DNA of 64,000 bases, from contig NZ_LMUP01000014.1 in assembly GCF_009765875.1 (NCBI RefSeq), forward strand, positions 434,001 through 498,000, given 5' to 3'. Position 1 is the first letter of the stretch. Every line of letters begins with the position of its first letter. The notes beneath the pieces were generated by a model, which saw only the letters and a program-made list of their open reading frames with translations, did no database searches and was not told the origin of the DNA. This stretch comes from Pedobacter sp. L105. Its GTDB lineage: Bacteria; Bacteroidota; Bacteroidia; Sphingobacteriales; Sphingobacteriaceae. A program made the translations under genes and the position numbers. Positions 36,130 to 46,020 of the stretch are shown here, one piece after another.

Positions 36130-38646
36130 ATGAGATCATACCACCTTTTAGTGCTGCCAGCCATTTTATTTGTGAATGTTGCCATTGCTCAAAAGATCAG
36201 TACGGCTAACTACACTTTTGACCGTGCCCCGCTGAAACAGGATGTGTATGTTCAGCTGCCTTTAGGCAGTATTAAAGCGAAGGGATGGCTTCTAAAGCAA
36301 CTGGAATTGCAAAAAGATGGTTTTACTGGCCACGCTGAGGAACTTTATCCCGGAGATAATGAGCTGGGGAAAAATTCAGACTGGATAGGTGGTAAAGGCA
36401 ACAGCTGGGAAAAATTGCCCTATTACGTAAAAGGCCTGGTGGCACTGGCTTACACGATGGATGATGCTGACCTGAAAGCAAAAGCAGAAAAATGGATAGA
36501 TTATACATTGGATCACCAACAGGCGAACGGTTTGTTCGGGCCTGCTAATATGAAAGATTGGTGGCCGCGCATGCCTTTTATGTATGCTGCGCAAAGTTAT
36601 TATGAGGCTACTAACGATAAGCGTGTGATACCCTTTCTGACCAAATATTTAAAATACGAGCTGGATAATTTAGATGAAGACCCACTAAAAGAGTGGAGCA
36701 AGGCCCGTGCTGGCGATAATATGGAGATAGCCCTATGGGTGTATAACAAGACCGGTGATAAATACCTGCTGGAGCTGGTCAACAAATTAAAAGAACAGGC
36801 TTATCCCTGGGCAGATATTTTCAATAATGGCCAGTTCGCTTATTACGGTGCTGATTTTCATCCAAAACATATGGTAAATGTGGCCCAGGCACTGAAATTT
36901 CCAGCGGTGTATGCACAAGTAGATCCGTCACCAAAGTATATGGATGCGATGGAGAATGGTATAGATCATATCATGGAATATGCCGGTCAGCCGGAGGGCA
37001 TTGGTGCAGGAACTGAGTTTATGTCAGGCCGTAGTTCTGTTGAAGGGGTGGAAACCTGTGCAGTGGTAGAATGGATGCAAAGTTTGGAGACTGGTGCGCG
37101 TATTATACATCAGTCAACCCTGGGCGATCAATTGGAGAAACTAGCCTTTAATGCGCTGCCCGCCCAATTTAGCCGAGACCTTAAAAATCATACTTATTAT
37201 ACCTATCCTAACCAGGTGCAAAGCGTATACGGGCCACATGGTTTTAATCAGGATTATAGTAATGGTATTGTGCCAAGCCCATATTCAGGTTTCCCATGCT
37301 GTCGTTACAATATGCACATGGGCTGGCCTTATTTTGTAAAGAACAGCTGGATGGCTACGCCGGATGGCGGCCTGGCCGTTAACGCTTATGCTCCAATGGA
37401 AGTATCCGCCAGGGTAGCACAAAACATCCCTGTGAAGATCACCGAGGATACCAATTACCCTTTTGATGAACAGATCAATCTGAGTATATCCCTGCAAAGA
37501 ACAGCGGTATTTGTTTTGCGGTTACGTATCCCTGCCTGGTGTCTAAAGCCTGTGATAAAAGTGAACGGCAAATCAATAGAAGGTGTAAAAGCCGGCGAAA
37601 TATTTGCCCTTAACCGTGCCTGGAAGAATGGTGATCGCGTAACGTTAAGTTTCCCGATGCATATTACTATCCAACCGCAACTCAGCAATGCTGTAAGTAT
37701 TGAACGCGGTCCACTGGTTTATGCTTTAAAGATAACGCCTAACCAGAAGAACGTTAAGGAATACCCGGTTAAAGGTTTCTTTGAAACTGAAATAACCCCG
37801 GCATCGCCATGGAATTATGGCTTGTTGCTAGGCAGCGGCACACTGGATCAAAATATTACTGTAGTTAAAAACCCGATATCAGCCAATCCTTTTATGCAGG
37901 CTGAAACTCCCGTGCAGCTAAAAGTTAAAGCAAAACAAATTCCATCATGGACTATGGATTACCGCGGTACGGCAGCTTTTGACGTTCCGTTTGGTCCGGT
38001 ATCGTCCAATGAGAAAACCGAGGAAGTGACCCTGGTGCCTTACGGATCAGAAAGTTTACGCCTGAGTATTCTTCCCGTCATCGGCACACCAGATTATAAG
38101 ACAAAAACTTACACACAAACTTTTGATCACAATACAGCCGATGGGCTGATTAATTACGGTGGCATTTGGTTTTGCAAAGATAACGCCATCCATGCCGGGG
38201 TTAATGAAGATGGTGGTTCTGGCGGTAACGGTACCAAAGTAATTGCTACCGGAACTCATTTTGCAGACCTGCTTTATAGTGCCGATGTTATGATCAGCAC
38301 GGCCGGCGATGCTGGCCTGGTATTCAGGGTATCTGATCCCGCCATTGGTGCCGATGCGTATAAAGGTTATTATGTGGGTTTAAATGCTACTTCCGGATTT
38401 ATAGAACTGGGCAAGGCGAGCAATAATAAATGGGTGCCTATAGCCAGGGCTAACTATCCCCTTAAATTAGCACAAACATACACGCTAAAGGTGAAAGCTG
38501 TAGGCAGCAAGTTCGAAGTGTTTATAAATGGGAGTGATAAACCCGCCATTAGTGCTACTGATGATGAATACAAGACAGGTAGCATTGGCTTGCGTGCATA
38601 CAAGGCTTTAGCTACTATAGATAATATGCAGATAAGCGGGCTCTAA
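36130..38646 (+). CDS. Secreted GH127-like glycosidase (DUF1680, beta-L-arabinofuranosidase family) with C-terminal laminin-G-like domain
   Basis: 838 residues with a signal peptide (LVLPAILFVNVAIAQ). Residues about 30-650 are the DUF1680 (alpha/alpha)6-barrel with the zinc/cysteine site typical of GH127: VETCAVVEWM and GFPCCRYNMHMGWP (Cys390-Cys391, one of them the nucleophile in characterised relatives). The last about 190 residues form a concanavalin-like DUF1080-type fold (GGIWFCKDN...; VFRVSD; FINGSDKP). It is probably periplasmic and removes arabinofuranose-like sugars. It stands alone on its strand. Confidence 0.9.
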   Translation: MRSYHLLVLPAILFVNVAIAQKISTANYTFDRAPLKQDVYVQLPLGSIKAKGWLLKQLELQKDGFTGHAEELYPGDNELGKNSDWIGGKGNSWEKLPYYVKGLVALAYTMDDADLKAKAEKWIDYTLDHQQANGLFGPANMKDWWPRMPFMYAAQSYYEATNDKRVIPFLTKYLKYELDNLDEDPLKEWSKARAGDNMEIALWVYNKTGDKYLLELVNKLKEQAYPWADIFNNGQFAYYGADFHPKHMVNVAQALKFPAVYAQVDPSPKYMDAMENGIDHIMEYAGQPEGIGAGTEFMSGRSSVEGVETCAVVEWMQSLETGARIIHQSTLGDQLEKLAFNALPAQFSRDLKNHTYYTYPNQVQSVYGPHGFNQDYSNGIVPSPYSGFPCCRYNMHMGWPYFVKNSWMATPDGGLAVNAYAPMEVSARVAQNIPVKITEDTNYPFDEQINLSISLQRTAVFVLRLRIPAWCLKPVIKVNGKSIEGVKAGEIFALNRAWKNGDRVTLSFPMHITIQPQLSNAVSIERGPLVYALKITPNQKNVKEYPVKGFFETEITPASPWNYGLLLGSGTLDQNITVVKNPISANPFMQAETPVQLKVKAKQIPSWTMDYRGTAAFDVPFGPVSSNEKTEEVTLVPYGSESLRLSILPVIGTPDYKTKTYTQTFDHNTADGLINYGGIWFCKDNAIHAGVNEDGGSGGNGTKVIATGTHFADLLYSADVMISTAGDAGLVFRVSDPAIGADAYKGYYVGLNATSGFIELGKASNNKWVPIARANYPLKLAQTYTLKVKAVGSKFEVFINGSDKPAISATDDEYKTGSIGLRAYKALATIDNMQISGL

Positions 38647-38754
38647 ACTTAGGTGATATCTAATTTAGTGTACCCGCTATATATTGTTATCTGATTGTTT
38701 AATTTAATTATTGTGAATCTTTCGATCTGATACGCTGCAAGGGTGACAAACATT

Positions 38755-39753
38755 TTAGTGATTATGTCTTACAACATACCTGCCTTTAGCTTTTCCATTG
38801 ATAATGTTTTTTAGTGTTTCAGGAAGCTGCTCTAAAGAAATTTCCTCAATCAGCTCACTTAAATTTGCAGGTTTCCATTCTTCACTTAGCAGGTTCCAAA
38901 TTTGCTGTTTAATGTTTACAGGCTGTTCTACAGAATCAATTCCGATTAACTTTACACCCCTGAGAATAAATGGGAATATGCTGGTGGAAAGTTCTGTTGA
39001 GGCGACAAGGCCGCAACAGGTGACCACACCATTATATTTGGAAGATTTTAGTATAGCCGATAATATATTCCCGCCTACGGTATCTATTCCCCCTGCAAAC
39101 TCTGTGGCTGACAAAGGTTTTGTATTATATTTTTCTACAAATTCCTGCCTCGATATGGATGATGACGCGCCCAATGTGCGCGTAAGAAAAATTGGTTCAT
39201 CTTTGCCGGATATAGCTACAACTTCATAACCTAATTTGGATAAAACAGCAACTGATATACTTCCTACACCACCTGTGGCCCCGCTTACAGCTATTTTACC
39301 ACTATCAGGCTTCACATTTGAATTGATAAGATGATATACCGACAATCCAGCTGTTAGACCTGCTGTACCAAAACTCATGGCCTCAAGTGGAGAAAGGTTT
39401 TCAGGAAGTTTTGCTATCCAGGAAGCAGGTACACTGATGTATCCACCAAAGCCACCCCAGGTATTCATACCTAAATCGTAGCCAGTTACCAATACGTCGT
39501 CGCCTGGTTGGAATTGGACTACCATAGAAGAAACAACCGTGCCCACAGCATCAATTCCCGGGATATGCGGGAACTTTCGCGTAACACCCTTATTGCCTGA
39601 AGCTGATAATGCATCTTTATAGTTTACAGATGAATAACTTACCTTAATTAATACTTCGTTTTTTGGCAATTCGGGAGTTGATATTGTTTCTACTGCCAGA
39701 TCAAATTTTCCGTCATTTTCTCTTACTATAAGCGCTTTGAAAAGTGTTTCCAT
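38755..39753 (-). CDS. YhdH/YhfP-type quinone/acryloyl-CoA reductase
   Basis: 332 residues from ATG 39753; a 20-residue upstream extension is not protein-like. It is an MDR-superfamily enzyme without the zinc-binding Cys cluster. NYKDALSASGNKGVTRKFPHIPGIDAVGTV is the YhdH/AcuI signature, and SGATGGVGSISVAVLSKLGYEVVAISGK the NADPH-binding Rossmann segment. Characterised relatives reduce acryloyl-CoA or quinones. It is divergent from an HxlR gene, its probable regulator. Confidence 0.9.
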   Translation of the reverse strand: METLFKALIVRENDGKFDLAVETISTPELPKNEVLIKVSYSSVNYKDALSASGNKGVTRKFPHIPGIDAVGTVVSSMVVQFQPGDDVLVTGYDLGMNTWGGFGGYISVPASWIAKLPENLSPLEAMSFGTAGLTAGLSVYHLINSNVKPDSGKIAVSGATGGVGSISVAVLSKLGYEVVAISGKDEPIFLTRTLGASSSISRQEFVEKYNTKPLSATEFAGGIDTVGGNILSAILKSSKYNGVVTCCGLVASTELSTSIFPFILRGVKLIGIDSVEQPVNIKQQIWNLLSEEWKPANLSELIEEISLEQLPETLKNIINGKAKGRYVVRHNH

Positions 39754-39864
39754 CTTTGTTTTTTTGATAAATTTGAAGAATAAAATTTTAAGAAACAATA
39801 ACTTACATTCCATTCACTTGCTGAAATAAAGTACAGTTTTGTTGATTATCAATGAGAAACAAAT

Positions 39865-40209
39865 ATGGTAGCTATAGAAAAAATTGAATTGACTTGTCCT
39901 TCTGATGCTTTTTTGAAAGTAATTAAAGGAAAGTGTAAAACAACTTTGATTGTACTAATTAAAAAAGAAAGGAACCGCTTCAGTGAGATGAAAAAAACGC
40001 TTCCTACCATTAGCGAAAGGATGATTGCCCGGCAGTTGGATGAACTCGAAAAAGATGGTTTGATCAGCCGTAAAGTCTTTGCTGAAGTACCGCCACGGGT
40101 TGAGTATTTTTTAACGGCTTATGGAGAAAGTCTTTATCCTATAGTAAGGGAAATGAGAAAGTGGGGCTACAAACATATTGAATTTCAGAACGCCAAAGAA
40201 AAACCCTGA
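39865..40209 (+). CDS. HxlR-family transcriptional regulator
   Basis: 114 residues. LTCPSDAFLKVIKGKCKTTLIVLI and RFSEMKKTLPTISERMIARQLDELEKDGLISRKVFAEVPPRVEYFLTAYGESLYPIV match HxlR; the IGGKWK of the family is IKGKCK here, with an extra Cys. It is divergent from the YhdH-type reductase, with 111 nt between the starts. A terminator begins at its stop. Confidence 0.92.
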   Translation: MVAIEKIELTCPSDAFLKVIKGKCKTTLIVLIKKERNRFSEMKKTLPTISERMIARQLDELEKDGLISRKVFAEVPPRVEYFLTAYGESLYPIVREMRKWGYKHIEFQNAKEKP

Positions 40210-40236
40210 TATCGGCCAGCTACAAGCCGATATTTT
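40209..40236 (+). terminator. Terminator after the HxlR gene
   Basis: ATATCGGC (40209-40216) pairs with GCCGATAT (40226-40233), followed by TTTATT. Confidence 0.75.
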
Positions 40237-40252
40237 ATTGCGGGATGAGTAA

Positions 40253-40304
40253 TTCCAGAACATCTTTGCGCCGATTTCTGAACCGGCTTAAGAATGTTCT
40301 GGAA
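40253..40304. repeat. Inverted repeat of 11 bp
   Basis: TTCCAGAACAT (40253-40263) and ATGTTCTGGAA (40294-40304) flank a 30-nt loop in the intergenic space between the HxlR and serine hydrolase genes. It could be a second hairpin or a small mobile remnant; there is no T-tract. Confidence 0.45.
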
Positions 40305-40463
40305 ATTGATAATTAAGATTCGGTAACAATTGTTTTTACTGATTTAATCAGCATCTGATTAAATCAGGAGCCACTGTAACATTCAAAATCATAAATACAC
40401 TGAGAACCAATGGGAAGATTACTAACCTATGTTTTTTGGCTTCAAAAGATTTGTTATCAACGT

Positions 40464-41645
40464 CTATTTAATTGCTTCTTTAATGGTATCCCTCAAATCA
40501 GAAACATTATCCTCACTCATCTTTTCATTGACAAGTATCATGAAACCCAGATTCTCTGATGGATAAACGGCACATAAAGTGGTAAATCCAAGGCCTGTTT
40601 GCCCGCTATGGTAATAAAAACGTTTCCCATTGCTTTCGCCGCACATCCAGCTCAGGGCTATACCTGTCCCATTAGGATGAAGATAAGTCTGCTGATGGGC
40701 TAATTTGATAGCAGGATCTTTTCCCATGACATTGGCTACCATGTATTTTTGCATATCAGACATCGTTGAATTCATGCTTGGCCCTCCCGGATAAAACAAG
40801 TTGGTATTAATTTCAGTAGCTGTATTATTGCTAAGATCATACCACTGTACCGGACGTGATGCGTCCTTGTAACCCTGCATAAAACGGCTCAGCTGGTTCA
40901 CAGGTATTTTTGTACGGGTGTCATAGAGACCGAGATGGGTTTTAAGGTAACTGGTAACCAGTTGTTCGTAAGGCTGATGATAGATACGTTCCAGTAACAG
41001 AATTAGGATAGTCATCGCATTGCCGTTATAATCATACCTGGTGCCTGGAATGGTATCTAGTTGGAAATGGTGCATATCCTTCATTAAGGTATCCTGATTG
41101 TACAGTGCAAAGAAATGTAGCTGTCCTGGAAGAGGGAGGGTCTTTATACTATCCATTACTTTTGACGGGAAATTCCTTGACGATTTAGGAAGGGCAGAGG
41201 TATGGCTGGCAATATCAATCAACCTTACAGGATGGCCCTGGTAGGCTAAATTGGGGTATTTGCCGGGAAGATATTTCCGAATGTCATCATTTAAATTTGC
41301 CTTTTTTTCAATTACTGCTTCTGCCAGCATTATTCCTATAAATGTTTTGGCTATAGATCCCAGGTTAAAGAGCTGGTCTGCCTTAATGAGCTGGCCGGTT
41401 CCCTTTTTTGATTCTCCATAATTGTATAAATAATTATGACCGTCTTTATAAATTGCGATGGAGAGGCCAATGGTTTTCGGATTGCTCATGTATTCCGCCG
41501 AAGCTTTCTGAACTGCAGAATCCAGATGGTTTTTTAGAGGGTTATCGGTTAAAAGGGGTTTGTTTTCCTGGCACCAACTGCTTCCAGAAGTACAAATAAT
41601 TAGTAGTAAGGAAAAGAATACAGGGAGATTGCCTTTTTTCGTCAT
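40464..41645 (-). CDS. Secreted serine hydrolase, beta-lactamase/D-Ala-D-Ala carboxypeptidase fold
   Basis: 393 residues with a signal peptide (VFFSLLLIICTSGSSWC). The serine beta-lactamase fold motifs are GSIAKTF (Ser-x-x-Lys), YDYNGN (Tyr-x-Asn) and HSGQTGLG (the KTG equivalent, here His-Ser-Gly). These place it with the class C-like esterase/peptidase group rather than with true beta-lactamases. It acts in the periplasm. Substrate and partner are unknown. Confidence 0.88.
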   Translation of the reverse strand: MTKKGNLPVFFSLLLIICTSGSSWCQENKPLLTDNPLKNHLDSAVQKASAEYMSNPKTIGLSIAIYKDGHNYLYNYGESKKGTGQLIKADQLFNLGSIAKTFIGIMLAEAVIEKKANLNDDIRKYLPGKYPNLAYQGHPVRLIDIASHTSALPKSSRNFPSKVMDSIKTLPLPGQLHFFALYNQDTLMKDMHHFQLDTIPGTRYDYNGNAMTILILLLERIYHQPYEQLVTSYLKTHLGLYDTRTKIPVNQLSRFMQGYKDASRPVQWYDLSNNTATEINTNLFYPGGPSMNSTMSDMQKYMVANVMGKDPAIKLAHQQTYLHPNGTGIALSWMCGESNGKRFYYHSGQTGLGFTTLCAVYPSENLGFMILVNEKMSEDNVSDLRDTIKEAIK

Positions 41646-41716
41646 CTTTATCGGTTTTCATTAAGACGCTTAACCATGCCGATAGTTACAGTTGAAATTG
41701 TTTAATCTAATCTGAT

Positions 41717-41757
41717 AGTATTCTCCTGAACGCTAATTCAGGAGAATACTTTTTTTT
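41717..41757 (+). terminator. Strong hairpin with + strand U-tract between two - strand genes
   Basis: AGTATTCTCCTGAA (41717-41730) and TTCAGGAGAATACT (41737-41750) form a perfect 14-bp stem followed by T8. The T-tract starts just before the stop codon of the - strand SDR, so for that gene the order is A-tract, then stem. Confidence 0.75.
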
Positions 41758-42601
41758 AATCTGCAAAATCAGTAGAAAGTGTAATCGCCTTATTAGATTC
41801 CATACCTTCCTGAAGCATTTGAATTTTATAATTTGCAAACTGGTACGCATCTGATCCCAATAATAAACGCAACGGTGCTTCTGCTAATTGAGCAATGCTG
41901 ATCATCACATCGGCAGCTTTTTCCGGATCACCGGGTTGGTTACCTGGAATGTCTTCCGAATGTTTACGCTTGTTTTCTTCGATTGCCGTGTATTCAAGTA
42001 TGGGATGTTCAGGCACAACAATTGAGCTTCCGCTTAAAAAATTAGTGCGGAAATATCCCGGTTCAATGATCGTTAAATTAATGCCAAATGGTTTAATTTC
42101 CTGTGCCAGGGCCTCAGATAAACCTTCTACGGCAAATTTGGTAGCACAGTAAATTCCCCAGCCGGCACCGGCAATTAAACCAAATACCGACGACAGGTTA
42201 AAGATATGTCCTGATTTATGTTTGCGCATAACCGGCAATATTTTCCTGGTTACATTTAATAAGCCAAATACATTGACATCAAAATTAGCCTTTACCTCTT
42301 GGTCTGAAGATTCTTCGATACCGCCCATCAAACCATAACCTGCATTATTTACCAGCACATCTATCGTTCCGAACTTTTCAACCGCTGCTTTTACAGCACC
42401 TGCAATGTTTTCTTCATCTGTCAAGTCTAATTGAAGCGGTAAGAAACTATCGGAATTTACATTAACGGCAGTTTTTAGTACTTCCAGGTTACGGGCAGTT
42501 GCTACCACATTATAACCTTGCGACAAAAGTTTTTGTACCAGCACCAGGCCAATTCCCTGTGAAGTACCGGTGATAAACCATGTTTTTCTTTGAGTTTCCA
42601 T
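41756..42601 (-). CDS. SDR-family oxidoreductase
   Basis: 281 residues. TGTSQGIGLVLVQKL is the cofactor motif, NNAGYGLMGG the second, and YCATK the catalytic Tyr/Lys after NLSSVFG. The sequence pattern (RVVATARN; GYFRTNFLSGSS) matches the retinol dehydrogenase-like group common in bacteria. An AraC gene lies 77 nt upstream on the same strand and is its likely activator. Confidence 0.92.
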   Translation of the reverse strand: METQRKTWFITGTSQGIGLVLVQKLLSQGYNVVATARNLEVLKTAVNVNSDSFLPLQLDLTDEENIAGAVKAAVEKFGTIDVLVNNAGYGLMGGIEESSDQEVKANFDVNVFGLLNVTRKILPVMRKHKSGHIFNLSSVFGLIAGAGWGIYCATKFAVEGLSEALAQEIKPFGINLTIIEPGYFRTNFLSGSSIVVPEHPILEYTAIEENKRKHSEDIPGNQPGDPEKAADVMISIAQLAEAPLRLLLGSDAYQFANYKIQMLQEGMESNKAITLSTDFAD

Positions 42602-42678
42602 AATTAAAATTTATGGTACAAAGGAAAAGATAAACGCCCGCAAAGGGTTTATTCAGATCATAGCGATAGTTGTGATTT

Positions 42679-43629
42679 TCAAAGATGTACCATTGAAACA
42701 GAAGAATTTCTAAACAGGGAGGGAGATGATTTTTCATTCCTATGAAAGAAAGCAGCGAAATTTGCCTGCTCAGAGAATCCTAATGAAGAACTGATGGCTT
42801 GTATATCCCAGTCTGTATGTTTTAGCAATACCTTGGCTTCATACATCAGCCTTTCCTGAATATGCTCCCTTAATGTTTTGCCTGTATGATTTTTGACAAG
42901 AGCATTCAGATAGTTTGGATGTACGTTTAACTGTCCGGCAAATTCTGCAGCTGTTTTTATCTTTACAATTTCTGAAGGGCTCTGTATCTGAAAGGCAGAT
43001 TCCAGCAAAGCTAAAAAACCGTGAATATAGCGGTAGCTTTCCGGAACGGCTATATCAGTCAGGTTTTTTCCGGCCCGCTGTGCTTCCAGCAATACCAGTT
43101 GCAGCTGTAAAAAGATCGCGTCTTTTTTATCTTTATGCAGGCTTTGATCTTCTTCCAGGATCAACCGGAAATGATGATCTATTCTTGATGACTGATCCGG
43201 ATCGAGCTGAATAACTGCCTTTGAAGGTTGAAAATATGGGTAATTTCTAAACAGGTTCAGGATATGGGCTGTATCCTCAAAGTAGTTGGGATGCATCAGG
43301 CAAAAATGCCCTCCCTGGCCTTGCGTTTCTGTGGATTGCCAGGAGATGATTTCATCGGGATGAATAAAAGCTATCATACCCGGTTCCAATAGGTACTGAT
43401 GTAATCCAATGGTTAAGGTTCCTGTACCTTTGGTTACATGCATGATCTTATAAAACTTTCTCCGGTTGGGTGAGATATAATCATTTGCGGGATAAGTTTC
43501 CCGGTTTTTTATACTAAAATAGGTGGCATCTGGAAGATAAGGTTCTACTTTCAGCAAAGGAACCTGAAAGTTATTTTGCTCAAATGTTTCTATTTCCAAA
43601 CGTGGAATCTTTGACTGCTGCATAGACAA
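42679..43629 (-). CDS. AraC-family transcriptional regulator
   Basis: 316 residues. The N-terminal cupin part (KFYKIMHVTKGTGTLTIGLHQYLLEPGMIAFIHPDEI) is followed by the HTH pair (AAEFAGQLNVHPNYLNALVKNHTGKTLREHI; IQAISSSLGFSEQANFAAFFHRNEKSSPSLFR). It probably controls the adjacent downstream SDR. Confidence 0.9.
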   Translation of the reverse strand: MSMQQSKIPRLEIETFEQNNFQVPLLKVEPYLPDATYFSIKNRETYPANDYISPNRRKFYKIMHVTKGTGTLTIGLHQYLLEPGMIAFIHPDEIISWQSTETQGQGGHFCLMHPNYFEDTAHILNLFRNYPYFQPSKAVIQLDPDQSSRIDHHFRLILEEDQSLHKDKKDAIFLQLQLVLLEAQRAGKNLTDIAVPESYRYIHGFLALLESAFQIQSPSEIVKIKTAAEFAGQLNVHPNYLNALVKNHTGKTLREHIQERLMYEAKVLLKHTDWDIQAISSSLGFSEQANFAAFFHRNEKSSPSLFRNSSVSMVHL

Positions 43630-43672
43630 AAATACGATATGTAACTAAATTCTCCATATGATGAATACCAAA

Positions 43673-44929
43673 CTATTCAAGCCTGGAGAAGAAATCCCGG
43701 ATGTCTTTAGCCAGCAAATGAGGTTGTTCGGCAGCTGCAAAGTGTCCACCTGCAGGCATTACCGTCCAGTGCCGGATATTAAAACCTTTTTCAATATATG
43801 AGCGTGGCGGGGTAGGCAGCTCCTTCGGGAATTTAGCAAAGCCCACCGGTACTTTTACAAAGTCATTTTTTCCAAAAACCAGAGGCTTTTTACTGTTTTC
43901 GTTATACATCCGCATAGATGAATGGATGCTTTGCGTTACCCAGTATAACGTGACATTGGCCAGTAACTCATCTTTGGTAAAGGTATTTTCAATATATCCG
44001 CTGTTATCGCTCCAGCCTTTGAATTTTTCTATGATCCAGGCACATAGTCCTGCCGGTGAATCGTTTAACCCATAAGCTGCGGTGAGTGGCTTTGTGGCAT
44101 GAAGGTAAGCATAGGCCCCTTCTTTGGCCGACCAGGCGGCGCCTGTTTGCTGAAACGCCAGAACTTCATCAGTAAGTTTTTCGTTTTCTGCCAAATAAGG
44201 TTGGTAAGAACCGGAAATATAATTCAGGTGCAGACCGATGATATTAGCAGGGTATTTTAAAGACAGCCATGAGCTGATTCCCGAACCAATATCGCCTCCC
44301 TGTGTTCCATAACGGTTGTAGCCCAATTCCAACATCAGCTGATGCCAGATCTCTGCAACAAATGAACTGTTACAACCCGGGTGATGTACTTTACCTGAAA
44401 ATCCAAATCCTGGGATGGAAGGGATTACCAGGTCAAAAGAAAGCTCAGGATCTTCGGTGAGCAGGGGGATTATTTTCATCATTTCAAGAAAGGAACCCGG
44501 CCATCCGTGGGTGATGATCAGCGGAATTGATCGTTTTCCTTTTCCCCTGATATGGAGAAAATGTATCTGATGTCCATTGATATCTGCTATGAAATTTGGA
44601 TAAGAGTTGATCTGATTTTCAGTTTTTCGCCAGTCAAACTTGTGCAGCCAGTATTTGGTCAGTTCTTTCATATAACCCAGATCTGTACCATAATTCCACT
44701 CAGAGCCATTGAGCTCATCTGGCCAGCGTGTCTGCGCTAACCTTAATTTTAAATCATCAAGAACAGGTTGCGGTATGTTTGCTGAAAAGGGCTTTATCAT
44801 AAGTGTGGTTGAGGAATCTGGTTTTGCTGGTAGAAATGAACTGAAGGCTTTTAACTGGAAAGGTAAGTAAAGTGCGGCTAAAGCCACGCTGCTTTTTTTA
44901 ATTAAATCGCGTCTGCTGAATGTGTTCAT
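43673..44929 (-). CDS. Tat-exported epoxide hydrolase with EHN domain
   Basis: 418 residues. An N-terminal twin-arginine signal (SRRDLIKK, then a hydrophobic run) suggests Tat export of a folded enzyme. The EHN domain (PFSANIPQPVLDDLKLRLAQTRWPDE, about 45-150) precedes an alpha/beta hydrolase core with HGWPGS and the nucleophile elbow GGDIGSG, an Asp nucleophile, and a late GHFAAAEQP His. This is the epoxide hydrolase architecture (EHN-abhydrolase). It is divergent from a LysR gene, likely its regulator. Confidence 0.9.
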   Translation of the reverse strand: MNTFSRRDLIKKSSVALAALYLPFQLKAFSSFLPAKPDSSTTLMIKPFSANIPQPVLDDLKLRLAQTRWPDELNGSEWNYGTDLGYMKELTKYWLHKFDWRKTENQINSYPNFIADINGHQIHFLHIRGKGKRSIPLIITHGWPGSFLEMMKIIPLLTEDPELSFDLVIPSIPGFGFSGKVHHPGCNSSFVAEIWHQLMLELGYNRYGTQGGDIGSGISSWLSLKYPANIIGLHLNYISGSYQPYLAENEKLTDEVLAFQQTGAAWSAKEGAYAYLHATKPLTAAYGLNDSPAGLCAWIIEKFKGWSDNSGYIENTFTKDELLANVTLYWVTQSIHSSMRMYNENSKKPLVFGKNDFVKVPVGFAKFPKELPTPPRSYIEKGFNIRHWTVMPAGGHFAAAEQPHLLAKDIRDFFSRLE

Positions 44930-44980
44930 AATGACATTGTCTGAGTCAAAGGTATGGAGTCAATAAATCCGAAAAAATGC

Positions 44981-44988
44981 TATTTTTG
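44981..44988 (+). promoter_or_regulatory. Possible -7 box for the LysR gene
   Basis: TATTTTTG is an exact TAnnTTTG match 30 nt before the ATG at 45018, in the region between the divergent LysR and epoxide hydrolase genes. No TTG at the ideal spacing. Confidence 0.4.
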
Positions 44989-45017
44989 TGTTGATTAATG
45001 ATTTTTTAGCATCAAAC

Positions 45018-45899
45018 ATGGATATTCAGCAAATCACGAATTTTCTTAAATTAGCAGATGAACTGCATTTCTGGAATACCGCCAGCATAATGAATATTAC
45101 TCAGTCGGCTTTGAGCCGCCAGATACAGGCACTGGAAGAAGAACTGGGGCTACAACTTTTTGAGCGGAATAAGCGAAATGTAAGACTTACTGCTTCCGGT
45201 GCTTTTTTAAGGGATAAATGGGCTGTACTGCTGGATGATTTAAATTATGTTCATCTTTTTGCCAGGAAAATAAATGAGGGGGAAACCGGCAGTATTACGA
45301 TAGCCCATCCCGATTCTATTTCCTATTCGCTCTTGCCCGATCTGGTTTTCGCAATAGCGAACCAACATGCTGAATTAACCATAGAACTTATACAATTACT
45401 TTATGAGAATGTTCAGGAGTCACTGCGGGATTATAAAATTGATATGGCCTTTACCCGGCAGGTCAATATCTTGCCTGGTATAAGTTCACGAAAGATAAAA
45501 ACTGAGCCGGTAGCTTTTTTTGTTCCTGATAATCATCCTTTCAGGGGTTGCGATGATATAACTGCAGAGAGTTTAGCTGCTCAACGATTTATTCTTCCTG
45601 TTGCCGAACGGAAGAGCAGTTATCACTTTATCGTACAGGAAATTTTTAAATCCTATGGTGTTGTTCCCCAGGCACACTATCAGTCAGACTTTGGTTCAAG
45701 TATACTGGGGCTGGTATCCAAGGGTTTAGGCATAGCGATTTTGCCGCTCGATTTTTTGCACCATTGCACGCCAGGTGTCCGTGTTATCGAAATCCCTTTT
45801 AATACTGACCTGTATATCCACTGGCGGACAGACGATAAGAACCCTTCTTTACGAAATATATTAAAGATTGCTGATGAACTATATAAGACTATCAATTAG
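45018..45899 (+). CDS. LysR-family transcriptional regulator
   Basis: 293 residues from ATG 45018; a TTG at 44988 is possible but begins 10 residues earlier than usual. The N-terminal HTH includes NITQSALSRQIQALEEELGLQLFERN, the LysR signature, followed by a co-inducer-binding domain. Divergent from the epoxide hydrolase, the standard LysR arrangement. Confidence 0.93.
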   Translation: MDIQQITNFLKLADELHFWNTASIMNITQSALSRQIQALEEELGLQLFERNKRNVRLTASGAFLRDKWAVLLDDLNYVHLFARKINEGETGSITIAHPDSISYSLLPDLVFAIANQHAELTIELIQLLYENVQESLRDYKIDMAFTRQVNILPGISSRKIKTEPVAFFVPDNHPFRGCDDITAESLAAQRFILPVAERKSSYHFIVQEIFKSYGVVPQAHYQSDFGSSILGLVSKGLGIAILPLDFLHHCTPGVRVIEIPFNTDLYIHWRTDDKNPSLRNILKIADELYKTIN

Positions 45900-46020
45900 G
45901 GTAATTTTGGCATGCTTTTGGTTAAAATATAACTGCGAATGAATTTTAATTTAATTTATCTCTATTACAGGTAAATGGATCGTAATTAAAGCATGCGGAT
46001 TGTATTTTTAAAATATATTT

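Noticed and set aside
40253-40304. Inverted repeat as insertion-sequence ends
   Set aside because: No transposase gene, no target duplication seen, and only 11-bp arms.
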